Source: Demequina sp. B12 (GTDB lineage Bacteria > Actinomycetota > Actinomycetes > Actinomycetales > Demequinaceae). From it: a stretch of 64,000 bases of DNA. The notes beneath the pieces were generated by a model. The model was not told where the DNA came from and made no database searches. It worked only from the letters and a program-made list of their open reading frames with translations. Each line of letters begins with the position of its first letter. The stretch's first letter is position 1. The stretch covers positions 496,001 through 560,000 of the forward strand of contig NZ_JAPEHU010000002.1 in the NCBI RefSeq assembly GCF_028823635.1. The letters run 5' to 3'. The position numbers were made by a program, and so were the translations under genes. This document shows positions 16,840 to 26,429 of the stretch, in pieces.

Positions 16840-17586
16840 TCAGAGTCCAGCCTCGTTCATGAGCGCGCCCATCTCCTCACGGTTCAACTGACGCGCCACG
16901 CCCGGAGCAAGGGTCCCCAAAGGAATCGGCCCAAACTGCGTGCGCACCAGTTCCTCCACTGGATGGCCGACCTTGTCGAACATGCGGCGCACGATGCGAT
17001 TGCGGCCTTCGTGCAGCACCACTTCTACCAACGAGTGGTCCTTGGCCACATCGAGCACCTGGCACGACGCTACCCGGACTGGACCGTCATCCAAGTCGAC
17101 TCCGGCACGCAGGACGGTTCCGATGGACTTAGCGACGCGTCCCGTCACTTTCGCGACGTATGTCTTCGAAACGCCGTGGGTCGGATGCGCGAGACGGTTC
17201 GCGAGGTCGCCGTCATTCGTCAGCAGCAAGACACCCGTCGTTTCCGCGTCCAAGCGGCCCACGTGGAAGAGCCGAACGTCGTACTCCTTCACAAACTGGC
17301 GCAAGTCAGGGCGCCCCTGCTCATCGTGCATCGATGAGACGACGCCCTTGGGCTTGTTCAGCACGACGGTGATGGCGCTGTCATCGACACAGATGCGCTT
17401 GCCCTTCACCTCAATGACCACCTCGTCGGGGTTGACGCGCACCCCCAGCTGGTCGACGATCTGGCCATCGACCTTCACGAGACCGCGCTCGATGAGGACC
17501 TCACACTTGCGGCGAGATCCCACGCCCGCTGACGCGAGCACCTTCTGAAGCCGCACCCCTTCGGGGCGGTGTACTTCAAGGCTCAT
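16840..17586 (-). CDS. rluB: 23S rRNA pseudouridine synthase (RsuA/RluB family)
   Basis: Isomerises a uridine in 23S rRNA. The 248-residue protein has an N-terminal S4 RNA-binding domain (RLQKVLASAGVGSRRKCE, about 12-29) and the catalytic domain with the family motif GRLDAETTGVLLLTNDG, whose Asp is the nucleophile. LNKPKGVVSS and EGRNRIVRRMF are further conserved blocks. Which RsuA/RluB/E/F position it modifies cannot be fixed from sequence; association with scpAB is the classic context of rluB. The ATG overlaps the scpB stop. Confidence 0.93.
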   Translation of the reverse strand: MSLEVHRPEGVRLQKVLASAGVGSRRKCEVLIERGLVKVDGQIVDQLGVRVNPDEVVIEVKGKRICVDDSAITVVLNKPKGVVSSMHDEQGRPDLRQFVKEYDVRLFHVGRLDAETTGVLLLTNDGDLANRLAHPTHGVSKTYVAKVTGRVAKSIGTVLRAGVDLDDGPVRVASCQVLDVAKDHSLVEVVLHEGRNRIVRRMFDKVGHPVEELVRTQFGPIPLGTLAPGVARQLNREEMGALMNEAGL

Positions 17587-18131
17587 CGGTCATTTTCTCC
17601 ATCTACATCGGCCAGTTCAGGAAGGTACGGTGCCAAGGGCGGCAACTCTTCAAGGCTGGCGAGACCCATACGCTCAAGGAACTCCGTGCTCGTGCCGTAT
17701 TGCACGGCACCGCCGACTTCGCCCACTTCCGTCACGAGTCCACGCGCACTCAACGTCTTCATCACTGAGTCAACGTTAACCCCACGCACCTGTGACACCT
17801 GTCCACGGGTCACCGGCTGACGGTACGCCACGACCGCAAGCGTCTCCAACGCCGCCTGCGACAACCGCGCAGACTGCCCCTCGACAACAAAGGCACCGAC
17901 TGCGTCGGCGAACAGGCGCGAGGAGTACACACGCCAACGACCTTCGACTTCACGCAACTCAAAGCCACGCGGATTCTCTGGATTGGCGTACTCATCACGC
18001 AAAGCGTGAAGCGCAGTGACGATCTCTTGTTCCGGAACGTCGAGCGCTACGGCGATGTCCGCGGCCGGAACAGGCTCGTCCACGACCATCAGGATCGCTT
18101 CGATTGCACCGTGCACGTGTGCGTCAGTCAT
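17583..18131 (-). CDS. scpB: segregation and condensation protein B
   Basis: Winged-helix kleisin-interacting subunit of the SMC-ScpAB condensin. At 182 residues it has typical size. AIEAILMVVDEPVPAADIA near the N-terminus and LETLAVVAYRQPVTRGQVSQVRG in the second winged helix are characteristic. It overlaps scpA by 4 bp upstream and rluB by 4 bp downstream, so stoichiometric synthesis with ScpA is expected. Confidence 0.95.
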   Translation of the reverse strand: MTDAHVHGAIEAILMVVDEPVPAADIAVALDVPEQEIVTALHALRDEYANPENPRGFELREVEGRWRVYSSRLFADAVGAFVVEGQSARLSQAALETLAVVAYRQPVTRGQVSQVRGVNVDSVMKTLSARGLVTEVGEVGGAVQYGTSTEFLERMGLASLEELPPLAPYLPELADVDGENDR

Positions 18132-18979
18132 CCGTGAGACGCCCCTTCCACTGAAGCTGATTGCCTGGAGTCTGCATCTTCATCAAACTCGTCGGACACC
18201 TCGACTCCGTCCTCGCCGCCGGTCCAACGAATCGTGAGTTCGCCAAGCGAGCGTACTTGATCGAATGCGATGACAGCCTGCCGGAACAACTCAAGTAATG
18301 CGAGGAACCTCGCCACGACCACATTGACGTGACCGGCGTCCGCGACCAGCGCGCGAAACGTCATCGCTGAGTCACGCTGCAAACGGGAAGTCACCAAAGC
18401 CGCCTGCTCCCGAACACTGACGGCCGGAGCGTGGAGGTGGTCGACGTTGACTCCGAACGACTCTGCCTTGGGTTGCAATGCGTGGGCCGCCAACCGCGCC
18501 AGTTGTTCCGGCGTCACGTGCCACACCAGTTCCGGAAGAAGCATCGCGAACTGTGGTTCTAGTGGAACGTCTCGCGGCACGCGTCGAGGTTGAGCGAGCG
18601 CCTGTGCAAACGTGCCGGCCATCTGCTTGAAGGCTCGGTACTGCAGGAGCCGCGCAAAGAGCAGGTCCCTGGCTTCGAGAAGCTCAAGATCCTCAATGTC
18701 GTCTACCTCACCCTGAGGCAGCAGCCGCGCCGCCTTCAGGTCCAGCAAAGTCGCCGCCACCACCAGGAACTCGGATGCCTGGGACAAGTCCCACTCCGCT
18801 TCATGCGCGGCAATGGTCGCCAGGAACTCGTCCGTGACCCGTGCGAGCGCCACCTCAGTGATCTCCATCTCATGCTTGGAAATCAGTGACAGCAACAGGT
18901 CGAACGGGCCGGTGAAGTTATCGAGGTGAACCTCGAACCCACGAGGCTCACCGTCCGCGGTCAGCGCGTCGGTGGTCAC
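18128..18979 (-). CDS. scpA: segregation and condensation protein A
   Basis: Kleisin subunit that bridges the SMC heads in condensin. The 283-residue protein begins with the signature FEVHLDNFTGPFDLLLSLI (about 15-33), followed by EFLVVAATLLDLKAARLLP, and ends in an acidic tail. The start is GTG at 18979, 5 bp after the parA stop, so parA-scpA-scpB-rluB form one transcription unit. Confidence 0.95.
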   Translation of the reverse strand: MTTDALTADGEPRGFEVHLDNFTGPFDLLLSLISKHEMEITEVALARVTDEFLATIAAHEAEWDLSQASEFLVVAATLLDLKAARLLPQGEVDDIEDLELLEARDLLFARLLQYRAFKQMAGTFAQALAQPRRVPRDVPLEPQFAMLLPELVWHVTPEQLARLAAHALQPKAESFGVNVDHLHAPAVSVREQAALVTSRLQRDSAMTFRALVADAGHVNVVVARFLALLELFRQAVIAFDQVRSLGELTIRWTGGEDGVEVSDEFDEDADSRQSASVEGASHG

Positions 18980-18984
18980 CGCAC

Positions 18985-19800
18985 TTAGGCGACGGCCCCG
19001 CGCGAAATCAGTTCGCGCGCCAGTTCGCGGTACGCCTCTGCGCCCGCATGCTGCGGAGCGAAGGTCGTAATGGGTTCCGCCGCGACGGAGGCATCCGGGA
19101 ACTTCACCGTACGGTGAATCATCGTTTGCGTGACCTGGTCGCCGAACGCGCCACGCACGCTCTCCACGACCTCCTGCGAGTGCAGCGTGCGTCCGTCATA
19201 CATCGTGGGAATGATGGCGTCGACGGTCAGGCGCGGGTTAAGCCGGTCCTGGACCTTGGTGATGGTGTCAATAAGCAGAGCAACACCGCGCATCGCAAAG
19301 TACTCGCACGCAAGCGGGATCACGACGCCGTGCGCTGCGACCAAAGCATTGACCGTCAACAGTCCCAACGACGGCTGGCAGTCAATCAGGATGACGTCAT
19401 AGTCATCTTCGAGGCCACGAAGCGCCCGGTCCAACGTGGACTCACGCGCCACTTCACCGACCAGCTGCACCTCTGCGGCCGACAAGTCGATGTTCGCCGG
19501 CAACAGGTGCAAGTTGTCGACCCCAGTGGAACGGATCGCGTCGCGGGGATCAAACGACGTCTTCATGAGCAAGTCATAGACAGTGAGATCTGCTTCATTG
19601 GGGTTGATCCCCAGCCCGGCTGAGGCAGCGCCCTGCGGGTCGAAGTCGACGACCAGAACTTTGCGCCCATACTCCGCGAGTGACGCAGCAAGATTCACGG
19701 AGGTCGTCGTCTTGCCCACACCACCCTTCTGGTTACACAAGGCCACCACACGCGCAGGGCCGTGGCCGGAAAGGGGCTCGGGCACGGGGAAGTCAGTCAC
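18985..19800 (-). CDS. parA: ParA family ATPase
   Basis: Deviant Walker-A ATPase of the ParA/Soj group (271 residues) with CNQKGGVGKTTT near residues 22-33, FDPQGAASAGLG and DCQPSLGLLTVNAL. No parB accompanies it. The association with scpAB-rluB is a conserved actinobacterial arrangement distinct from the parAB operon near the origin, so it may act with condensin or be an orphan ParA. GTG at 19800 is used; a TAAGGT -10 box ends 6 nt upstream, implying a leaderless mRNA, although the same AAGGTG could serve as a ribosome site. Confidence 0.92.
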   Translation of the reverse strand: MTDFPVPEPLSGHGPARVVALCNQKGGVGKTTTSVNLAASLAEYGRKVLVVDFDPQGAASAGLGINPNEADLTVYDLLMKTSFDPRDAIRSTGVDNLHLLPANIDLSAAEVQLVGEVARESTLDRALRGLEDDYDVILIDCQPSLGLLTVNALVAAHGVVIPLACEYFAMRGVALLIDTITKVQDRLNPRLTVDAIIPTMYDGRTLHSQEVVESVRGAFGDQVTQTMIHRTVKFPDASVAAEPITTFAPQHAGAEAYRELARELISRGAVA

Positions 19801-19806
19801 GCGTTC

Positions 19807-19812
19807 ACCTTA
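19807..19812 (-). promoter_or_regulatory. -10 box of parA (leaderless)
   Basis: TAAGGT on the minus strand, six bases before the GTG at 19800, in the 29-bp gap after xerD. Confidence 0.4.
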
Positions 19813-19829
19813 CCGTCGCATCGGCTCGC

Positions 19830-20756
19830 TCAACTGAGGGCACGCGGGTGGAACGTGGTGTAAACCTCACGCAAGGTGTCCTGCGTGACGGCGGTATAGA
19901 TCTGAGTGGTCGTGACAGACGCATGACCCAGGAGTTCCTGCACCACACGGACATCCGCGCCACCGGTCAACAGGTGCGTAGCGAACGAATGGCGCAAGGT
20001 GTGTGGCGAAACGTCCGGGATCCCCGCACGTTCTGCCGCCGCCCGCAGGATCGTCCAGGCGCTCTGACGCGACAGGCGTCCTCCCCTAGCGTTCAAGAAC
20101 AGGGCCGATGTGCCACGCCCGGCCTGGGCAAGCGGACTACGCGCGCGGACCACATACGCGTCGAGCGCCTCAACCGCGTATCCACCAATGGGCACTACAC
20201 GCTCCTTGTTGCCCTTTCCTCGCAAAACGACAGCTTCCGCTCCTGCCTCAAGTGCGAGGTCATCGACATCAAGGCCGATCGCCTCCGAGATACGAGCACC
20301 TGTCGCATAGACCACTTCCAGGAGCGCGCGGTCGCGAAGCGCCGCAGCGCCATCTCCGACCGATGCGACCTCCAGGATCGCTTCAACCTGCGCCGTCGAC
20401 AGAGCTTTGGGAAGGCGCTGTGGCACCGCACGCGGCTTCACGAGGCGCGACGGGTCATCAGTAGTCCACCCCTCTGCGAGAGCAAAGCGATGCCATCCAC
20501 GGACGGCAACGACGGTTCTGCTTGCCGAGGCGGGCGCCAACGCGGCACGCTCAGGAGTGCCAGCGGACAACTCCTGGGCAAACTCCTCGACGTCGCTTCT
20601 GACGACACGGGCCAACGAGTCCACGTCGCGTTGGCGCAGGAAGTCCTCATAGCGCCGCATGTCTCGGCGATACGCCGCCAACGTGTTTTTGCTGAGCCCG
20701 CGCTCGACCGCGATATGGGCAAGATAGCCCTCGCGTTGGTCGGCTAGATCGCTCAG
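19830..20756 (-). CDS. xerD: site-specific tyrosine recombinase XerD (CTG start)
   Basis: Tyrosine recombinase that resolves chromosome dimers at dif with XerC. Catalytic residues are visible: Arg in [18 protein letters not shown] (HxxR), [12 protein letters not shown] with His and the Tyr nucleophile. The first ATG/GTG/TTG in frame is a TTG at 20681, but it would remove the conserved N-terminal stretch [20 protein letters not shown]. Reading upstream, the frame stays open with no ATG, GTG or TTG until a TGA inside ctaB. The only plausible start is CTG at 20756, overlapping the ctaB stop as CTGA, with GGTGGGG 5 nt upstream. That gives 308 residues, the normal XerD length. An initiator codon this rare needs experimental support. 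Confidence 0.85.
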   Translation of the reverse strand: MSDLADQREGYLAHIAVERGLSKNTLAAYRRDMRRYEDFLRQRDVDSLARVVRSDVEEFAQELSAGTPERAALAPASASRTVVAVRGWHRFALAEGWTTDDPSRLVKPRAVPQRLPKALSTAQVEAILEVASVGDGAAALRDRALLEVVYATGARISEAIGLDVDDLALEAGAEAVVLRGKGNKERVVPIGGYAVEALDAYVVRARSPLAQAGRGTSALFLNARGGRLSRQSAWTILRAAAERAGIPDVSPHTLRHSFATHLLTGGADVRVVQELLGHASVTTTQIYTAVTQDTLREVYTTFHPRALS

Positions 20757-21718
20757 AACAACCCCACCGTCAAAGAGTCCGGAAGAAACGGATCCACCAG
20801 CACAGCCGCAAACACGACCGTGAGGTACGTGATCGAATCATGGAACAAGCGCATCTCACGCAGCTTCTTTTCCTCGCGTTGAGCCCGGTTGTACAGGCGG
20901 ACGCAACCGACCGTAAACCACACACCCGCACCCAGGGCCACTCCTGCGTACACCCACGTCATGCCGGCAACGGGAACCAGCAACAGACTGCACGCCACCA
21001 TCGCGACCGCATATGCGACCATCTCCACCGCTACACGGCGCGTCGTCGCGACGACAGGGAGCATCGGCACATCAGCGTTGGCGTAGTCCCGGCGGAACTT
21101 CATTGATAGCGGCCAGTAGTGAGGCGGAGTCCAGAAGAAGATCACTCCGAACAGCAACACAGGCGCCCACGAGATGCTCTGCGTGACCGCTGCCCAGCCA
21201 ATCAGGACAGGCATGCACCCCGCCATACCGCCCCAGACGATGTTCTGGGCAGTACGACGCTTGAGGATCATGGTGTAGCCCACGGCGTACCCGAGAATGG
21301 CGAGTACCGAGAGCACCGCCGCGAGCGGAGAGCCCACGACAAACCAGAACCACAACGTCGACACCACTGCGAGCGTCCACCCGAACACGAGCGCTTCGCG
21401 CCCGGTGACGGCTCCGGTCACCAAGGGGCGACCCTTGGTCCGCTTCATGATCGCGTCAATGTCGCGGTCGATGTACATATTGAAGGTGTTCGCCGACCCG
21501 GCGGACAAGGCGCCGCCCACGAGCGTGGTGAGGACCAGCCATCCCGAAGGCCACCCGTCCGCCGCGAGAATCATCGTCGGGATCGTGGTGACCAGAAGTA
21601 GCTCAATGATGCGAGGCTTCGTCAGCGCCACAAAAGCGCCGGCGCGCGCACGTGCGGCCGCCCATGGTGAGGGAGGGGTTACGGGGGCGTCAGGACGCGC
21701 GGGACTAGCCGTCGACAT
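20753..21718 (-). CDS. ctaB: protoheme IX farnesyltransferase (heme O synthase)
   Basis: UbiA-superfamily membrane enzyme that farnesylates heme b to heme O for aa3-type oxidases. The 321-residue protein has about nine hydrophobic segments and the prenyl-diphosphate motif [30 protein letters not shown] marks the first helix. The ATG at 21718 has a TAGCAT -10 box 7 nt upstream (leaderless); an in-frame start at 21748 would place that box inside the gene. It is divergent from tkt; adjacency of ctaB and tkt is conserved in actinobacteria. Its stop overlaps the CTG proposed for xerD. Confidence 0.94.
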   Translation of the reverse strand: MSTASPARPDAPVTPPSPWAAARARAGAFVALTKPRIIELLLVTTIPTMILAADGWPSGWLVLTTLVGGALSAGSANTFNMYIDRDIDAIMKRTKGRPLVTGAVTGREALVFGWTLAVVSTLWFWFVVGSPLAAVLSVLAILGYAVGYTMILKRRTAQNIVWGGMAGCMPVLIGWAAVTQSISWAPVLLFGVIFFWTPPHYWPLSMKFRRDYANADVPMLPVVATTRRVAVEMVAYAVAMVACSLLLVPVAGMTWVYAGVALGAGVWFTVGCVRLYNRAQREEKKLREMRLFHDSITYLTVVFAAVLVDPFLPDSLTVGLF

Positions 21719-21725
21719 GACCACA

Positions 21726-21731
21726 ATGCTA
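21726..21731 (-). promoter_or_regulatory. -10 box of ctaB (leaderless)
   Basis: TAGCAT on the minus strand, 7 nt before the ctaB ATG at 21718. Confidence 0.5.
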
Positions 21732-21806
21732 CCTGGGCGGCAGCGCACGCAGTCCCACCGTGGTCGCCAGCACCTCGCCGGGCGTCGCGCGCCGGGCCTG
21801 CCGAGG

Positions 21807-21836
21807 TGTCAGAAGGAAACTCTGGACCGGTAGGCT
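21807..21836 (+). promoter_or_regulatory. promoter of the tkt operon
   Basis: TAGGCT at 21831-21836 is a typical actinobacterial -10; TGTCAG or GTCAGA sits 17-18 bp upstream as a weak -35. The expected leader is about 30 nt and includes the GGGGAG ribosome site. Confidence 0.4.
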
Positions 21837-21873
21837 GGCCCCGACATCACCACACAATTCTGGGGAGAAATCT

Positions 21874-23946
21874 GTGACCGTCAACTGGAATGACGCTGAC
21901 CACCGCGCCGTCGACACCCTCCGTGTGCTCGCCGCCGACGCTGTCGAAAAGGTCGGCAACGGCCACCCCGGCACTGCGATCTCGCTCGCACCTGCTGCCT
22001 ACTTGCTTTTCCAGAACGTGATGCGTCACGACCCCTCTGACTCGTCCTGGATGGGGCGCGACCGCTTCGTGCTGTCGGCAGGCCACTCGTCCCTCACGCT
22101 GTACCTCCAACTGTTCGCCTCCGGCTACGACCTGGACCTCGACGACATCAAGGCGCTGCGAACCTGGGGTTCGCGCACCCCCGGACACCCCGAATACGGC
22201 CACACCGATGGTGTCGAGACCACCACCGGGCCGCTGGGTCAGGGCGTCGCGACTGCCGTCGGTATGGCGATGGGAGCCCGTCGCGAGCGAGGCCTGTTTG
22301 ACCCTGAAGCCGCCCCCGGCACCAGCCCCTTCGATCACTTCGTCTATGTGATCGCCTCCGACGGTGACCTCCAAGAAGGCGTCTCGGCTGAGGCGTCGTC
22401 GCTTGCCGGCACCCAGGAACTTGGCAACCTCATCGTCATTTGGGACGACAACAACATCTCGATCGAAGACGACACCGACGTTGCCTTCACTGAAGATGTC
22501 ATCGCGCGTTACGCAGCCTACGGCTGGGACACCCACCACGTTGCCTGGAAGCAGGCCGGACAGGAGTACGTCGAGGACATCGACGCGCTCGCTGCCGCCA
22601 TCGACGCAGCGAAGGCGGAGACCTCCAAGCCCTCCTTCATCGCGCTTTCGACCATCATTGGATGGCCGTCCCCCAACAAGCAGGACACGGGTGGAATCCA
22701 CGGTTCCAAGCTGGGCGCCGACGAGCTCAAGGGCCTCAAGGAAGCCCTCGGCTTCGACCCCGAGAAGTCCTTCGACGTTGACCCCCAGGTGCTTGACCAC
22801 GCACTGCAGGCCCGTACGCGCGGCCAGCAGGCCCACTCTGAATGGAATGCCGACTTCAGCCGCTGGGAGGCGGAAAACCCCGAGCGCGCAGCGCTTCTTC
22901 AGCGGCTGCGTTCGCGCGAGCTGCCCGCCGGGTGGCAAGAGTCCCTGCCCGTGTTCGAGCCCGGAGCCGCTGTCGCCACGCGCGCAGCATCCGGAGCAGT
23001 GCTGAACTCTTTGGCTGCAACGCTGCCCGAACTTTGGGGTGGCTCTGCGGACCTTGCAGGTTCGAACAACACGACGATGAAGGGCGAGCCTTCGTTCCTT
23101 CCCGAGCGCCGTTCCACCGACGCGTTCAGCGGCAACATCTACGGCCGCACGCTTCACTTTGGTATTCGCGAGCACGCCATGGGCGCGATCCTCAACGGCA
23201 TCACGCTCCACGGACAGACTCGCGTCTACGGTGGTACGTTCCTGCAGTTTGCTGACTACATGCGTCCCGCGGTACGCCTCGCGGCACTCATGCAGATTCC
23301 CTCAACCTTCGTGTGGACCCACGACTCGATCGGTCTTGGCGAGGACGGACCTACCCACCAGCCCATCGAGCACCTTGCAGCGCTGCGCGCCATTCCCGGC
23401 TTGGACGTGGTTCGTCCCGCAGATGCCAACGAGACCGCTCAGGCATGGCGCGGAATCCTCGAACGTCACGACCGTCCCGCGGGCATCATCTTGACCCGCC
23501 AGGGTGTGCCTACCTTCGACCGCTCCACCGTCGCGTCTGCAGAAGGCGTGCTGCGCGGAGGTTACGTCCTGTCTGACGTCGACGGCACGCCCGATGTGCT
23601 GCTGGTCGGTACCGGCTCCGAGGTCCAGTACGCCCTCGCCGCTCAGGAACTGCTCGCGCAGGACGGCATCAAGGCACGAGTGATCTCCATGCCTTGCCGC
23701 GAATGGTTCAACGAGCAGGATGACGAGTACCGCTCCGCTGTTCTTCCTTCCGAGGTGAAGGCTCGCGTCGTGATCGAGGCTGGCATCGCCCAGTCCTGGT
23801 ATGACCTTGCCGGCGACGCTGGCCGCATCATCTCGATCGAGCACTACGGCGCATCCGCAGACGCCAACCTGCTGTTCGAGAAGTACGGCTTCACCGCTCA
23901 GAACGTCGCCGACAAGGCGCGTGAGTCCCTGAACGCGGTGAAGTAA
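21874..23946 (+). CDS. tkt: transketolase
   Basis: Thiamine-diphosphate enzyme moving two-carbon units between sugar phosphates in the non-oxidative pentose-phosphate pathway. The 690-residue protein has NGHPGTAISLAP, the GPLGQGVATAVGMAMG block, the ThDP/Mg motif SDGDLQEGVSAEASSLAG and the C-terminal Pyr-domain segments GGTFLQFADYMRPAVRLAAL and THDSIGLGEDGPTHQP. GTG at 21874 has GGGGAG 6 nt upstream. It heads the operon tkt-zwf-opcA-pgl; the usual tal between tkt and zwf is missing. Confidence 0.97.
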   Translation: MTVNWNDADHRAVDTLRVLAADAVEKVGNGHPGTAISLAPAAYLLFQNVMRHDPSDSSWMGRDRFVLSAGHSSLTLYLQLFASGYDLDLDDIKALRTWGSRTPGHPEYGHTDGVETTTGPLGQGVATAVGMAMGARRERGLFDPEAAPGTSPFDHFVYVIASDGDLQEGVSAEASSLAGTQELGNLIVIWDDNNISIEDDTDVAFTEDVIARYAAYGWDTHHVAWKQAGQEYVEDIDALAAAIDAAKAETSKPSFIALSTIIGWPSPNKQDTGGIHGSKLGADELKGLKEALGFDPEKSFDVDPQVLDHALQARTRGQQAHSEWNADFSRWEAENPERAALLQRLRSRELPAGWQESLPVFEPGAAVATRAASGAVLNSLAATLPELWGGSADLAGSNNTTMKGEPSFLPERRSTDAFSGNIYGRTLHFGIREHAMGAILNGITLHGQTRVYGGTFLQFADYMRPAVRLAALMQIPSTFVWTHDSIGLGEDGPTHQPIEHLAALRAIPGLDVVRPADANETAQAWRGILERHDRPAGIILTRQGVPTFDRSTVASAEGVLRGGYVLSDVDGTPDVLLVGTGSEVQYALAAQELLAQDGIKARVISMPCREWFNEQDDEYRSAVLPSEVKARVVIEAGIAQSWYDLAGDAGRIISIEHYGASADANLLFEKYGFTAQNVADKARESLNAVK

Positions 23947-23985
23947 CTCACCCGTCGTCCCCGACACTGACGGAAGGCACTACAA

Positions 23986-25503
23986 GTGGCCAATCCTTTG
24001 AGCGACCCCCGTGACCGCCGGCTCCCCCGCATTGCAGGCTCATGCGGCCTGGTGATGTTCGGCGTCACGGGTGACCTTGCCCGCAAGAAGCTCATGCCTG
24101 CGGTCTACGACCTTGCTAACCGCGGCCTGTTGCCGCCCGCGTTCGCGCTGACAGGCTTCGCAAGGCGCGAGTGGGACAGGCAAGACTTCGAGCAGGTGGT
24201 TTACGAGTCCGTCAAGAAGCACGCCCGCACGCCGTTCCGCGAGGAAACCTGGCAGCAGCTCTCCGAGGGGATTCGGTTCGTTCAGGGCACCTTCGACGAC
24301 CCCGATTCCTTCCGACGCTTGCGCGAGACCGTCGAGGAACTCGATGCCAAGCGCGGCACCGGTGGCAACCATGCGTTCTACCTCTCCATTCCGCCGTCGG
24401 CATTCCCTCAGGTACTGACTCAGTTGCGCACCTCAGGGTTGTCTGACAGCAAAGACGGAGCATGGCGCCGTGTCGTCATCGAGAAGCCCTTTGGTCAGGA
24501 CCTCAAGACCGCCAACGAACTCGACGCCGTGGTATCGGAGGTCTTCCCCCCAGACTCGGTGTTCCGCATCGACCACTACCTGGGCAAAGAAACCGTTCAG
24601 AATCTCCTGGCGCTGCGCTTCGCGAACCAGCTCTTTGAGCCCATCTGGAACTCCCAATACGTGGACCACGTCCAGATCACCATGGCCGAGGACATCGGAA
24701 TTGGATCCCGTGCCGGGTACTACGACGGCATCGGACAGGCACGCGACGTCATCCAGAACCACCTCCTCCAACTGTTCGCATTGACCGCAATGGAAGAACC
24801 CGCGACGTTCGACGCCAACGACTTGCGCGATGAGAAGGAGAAAGTTCTCCGGGCGGCCCGGGTCCCCGCGGACCTGAACGCCAACACTGCTCGTGGCCAG
24901 TACGCCTCGGGTTGGCGCGGCGGCGAACAGGTTGGCGGGTACTTGGACGAAGACGGTATTCCCACGGACTCCATTACCGAAACGTACGCCGCCATTCGCC
25001 TCGATGTGCCCAACCGTCGTTGGGCCGGAACGCCGTTCTACCTGCGTGCAGGCAAGCGCCTGGGACGACGGGTGACTGAGATCGCGCTGGTCTTCAAGAA
25101 GGCGCCCTCGCCCTACTTCCAGGAAGTGGAAGGCGCAGACGCAGGAAACAATGCGCTCGTGATTCGAGTCCAGCCCGATGAAGGCGTGACCTTGCGGTTC
25201 GGGTCCAAGGTTCCTGGATCGCAGATGGAAGTGCGCGACGTCACGATGGACTTTGGGTACGGCAACGCCTTTACCGAGTCGTCGCCCGAAGCCTACGAAC
25301 GCCTCATCCTCGACGTGTTGTTGGGCGACCCCCCGCTCTTCCCCCGCCAGGAGGAAGTTGCTCTGTCCTGGAAGCTCCTCGATCCCGTCATCGAACACTG
25401 GGGCACCCAGGGACAGCCGGAGGCTTACCGCTCCGGCACCTGGGGTCCTGCCAGTGCTGACGCCATGATGGCCAAGGATGGACGTACCTGGAGGCGCCCG
25501 TGA
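23986..25503 (+). CDS. zwf: glucose-6-phosphate 1-dehydrogenase
   Basis: Oxidises glucose 6-phosphate to 6-phosphogluconolactone with NADP+, the entry to the pentose-phosphate pathway. The 505-residue protein has the nucleotide-binding GVTGDLARKKL, the EKPFG block, and the active-site signature RIDHYLGKE with the catalytic His. GTG at 23986 has GGAAGG 8 nt upstream. The stop overlaps the opcA start by 4 bp, which fits the need for OpcA in enzyme assembly in actinobacteria. Confidence 0.97.
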   Translation: MANPLSDPRDRRLPRIAGSCGLVMFGVTGDLARKKLMPAVYDLANRGLLPPAFALTGFARREWDRQDFEQVVYESVKKHARTPFREETWQQLSEGIRFVQGTFDDPDSFRRLRETVEELDAKRGTGGNHAFYLSIPPSAFPQVLTQLRTSGLSDSKDGAWRRVVIEKPFGQDLKTANELDAVVSEVFPPDSVFRIDHYLGKETVQNLLALRFANQLFEPIWNSQYVDHVQITMAEDIGIGSRAGYYDGIGQARDVIQNHLLQLFALTAMEEPATFDANDLRDEKEKVLRAARVPADLNANTARGQYASGWRGGEQVGGYLDEDGIPTDSITETYAAIRLDVPNRRWAGTPFYLRAGKRLGRRVTEIALVFKKAPSPYFQEVEGADAGNNALVIRVQPDEGVTLRFGSKVPGSQMEVRDVTMDFGYGNAFTESSPEAYERLILDVLLGDPPLFPRQEEVALSWKLLDPVIEHWGTQGQPEAYRSGTWGPASADAMMAKDGRTWRRP

Positions 25504-26414
25504 TTATCACTCTTCCCCAGACCACCACGTCAGAGATCAACAAGCGTCTGGTACAGGCGCGTAAGGACTTTGGTGTCATCACCCTTGGTCGCGTGATGAC
25601 ACTCGTCATCGACGCAACGGGCACCGACGTCGAAGACGTGATCTCCACGGCTAACGTGGCCTCGCGCGAGCACCCCTGCCGCATCATCGTCATCGCACCA
25701 CACGATGGTGCCGACGACTGCCTCGACGCCGAACTACGAGTAGGCGGAGACGCGGGCGCCTCTGAGGTGGTCGTGCTCCACCCTTCGACCGTGCAAGCGG
25801 AGCACGCCGATACCCTCGTGATCCCGCTTCTTCTGCCGGATGTTCCCATCGTGGCCTGGTGGCCCGGAGAGGTTCCTGCGAATGCCAGTGGCACCGGTAT
25901 CGGTCGGATGGCTTCCCGCCGCATCACCGATACCAAGGACGCAGTCGAACCGGGTGCCGTCCTGCGAAGCCTCGCAGCGCACTATCAACCTGGGGACACG
26001 GACCTCGCCTGGACGCGACTGACGCGATGGCGCGCACTGCTCGCGTCTGCCCTTGAGCAGGTCAACGACCAGCGAGTTTCTAAGGCGCGCCTTCACGGCG
26101 ACGTAGGAAGCCCCTCGATCCTGTTGCTGGGGTCGTGGCTAACAAAGAACTTGGGTTGCGAGTACGAAGCTACTTACGACGCCGACGCGACTGGCTTGCT
26201 CTCGATCATCTTGGAGACAGACTCGGGCGAGATCTCCATCTCACGCCCAGATGCGCTCAACGCGATCCTCGCGCAACCGGGGCAGCCAGACCACGCACTC
26301 GCACTTCCGCCACGCACCTTGGGTGACTGCCTTGCAGAAGAGCTGCGTCGCCTCGATGACGACCCTGTGTACGGCGAGGCACTCGCACAGTACGCACTCA
26401 CCAGCAGCAAGTAG
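25500..26414 (+). CDS. opcA: glucose-6-phosphate dehydrogenase assembly protein OpcA
   Basis: Accessory subunit required for active G6PDH in actinobacteria and cyanobacteria; it is not itself a dehydrogenase. The 304-residue protein contains the conserved HPCRIIVI, LPDVPIVAWWPGE and DTKDAVEPG blocks. It starts with GTG overlapping the zwf stop (GTGA), and pgl follows 15 bp later. Confidence 0.94.
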   Translation: MIITLPQTTTSEINKRLVQARKDFGVITLGRVMTLVIDATGTDVEDVISTANVASREHPCRIIVIAPHDGADDCLDAELRVGGDAGASEVVVLHPSTVQAEHADTLVIPLLLPDVPIVAWWPGEVPANASGTGIGRMASRRITDTKDAVEPGAVLRSLAAHYQPGDTDLAWTRLTRWRALLASALEQVNDQRVSKARLHGDVGSPSILLLGSWLTKNLGCEYEATYDADATGLLSIILETDSGEISISRPDALNAILAQPGQPDHALALPPRTLGDCLAEELRRLDDDPVYGEALAQYALTSSK

Positions 26415-26429
26415 AGAAAGTTCAGTTTC

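Noticed and set aside
20681-20756. A frameshift or truncation of xerD
   Set aside because: The open frame is continuous and gives full N-terminal similarity once a CTG start is allowed; no frame change is needed.
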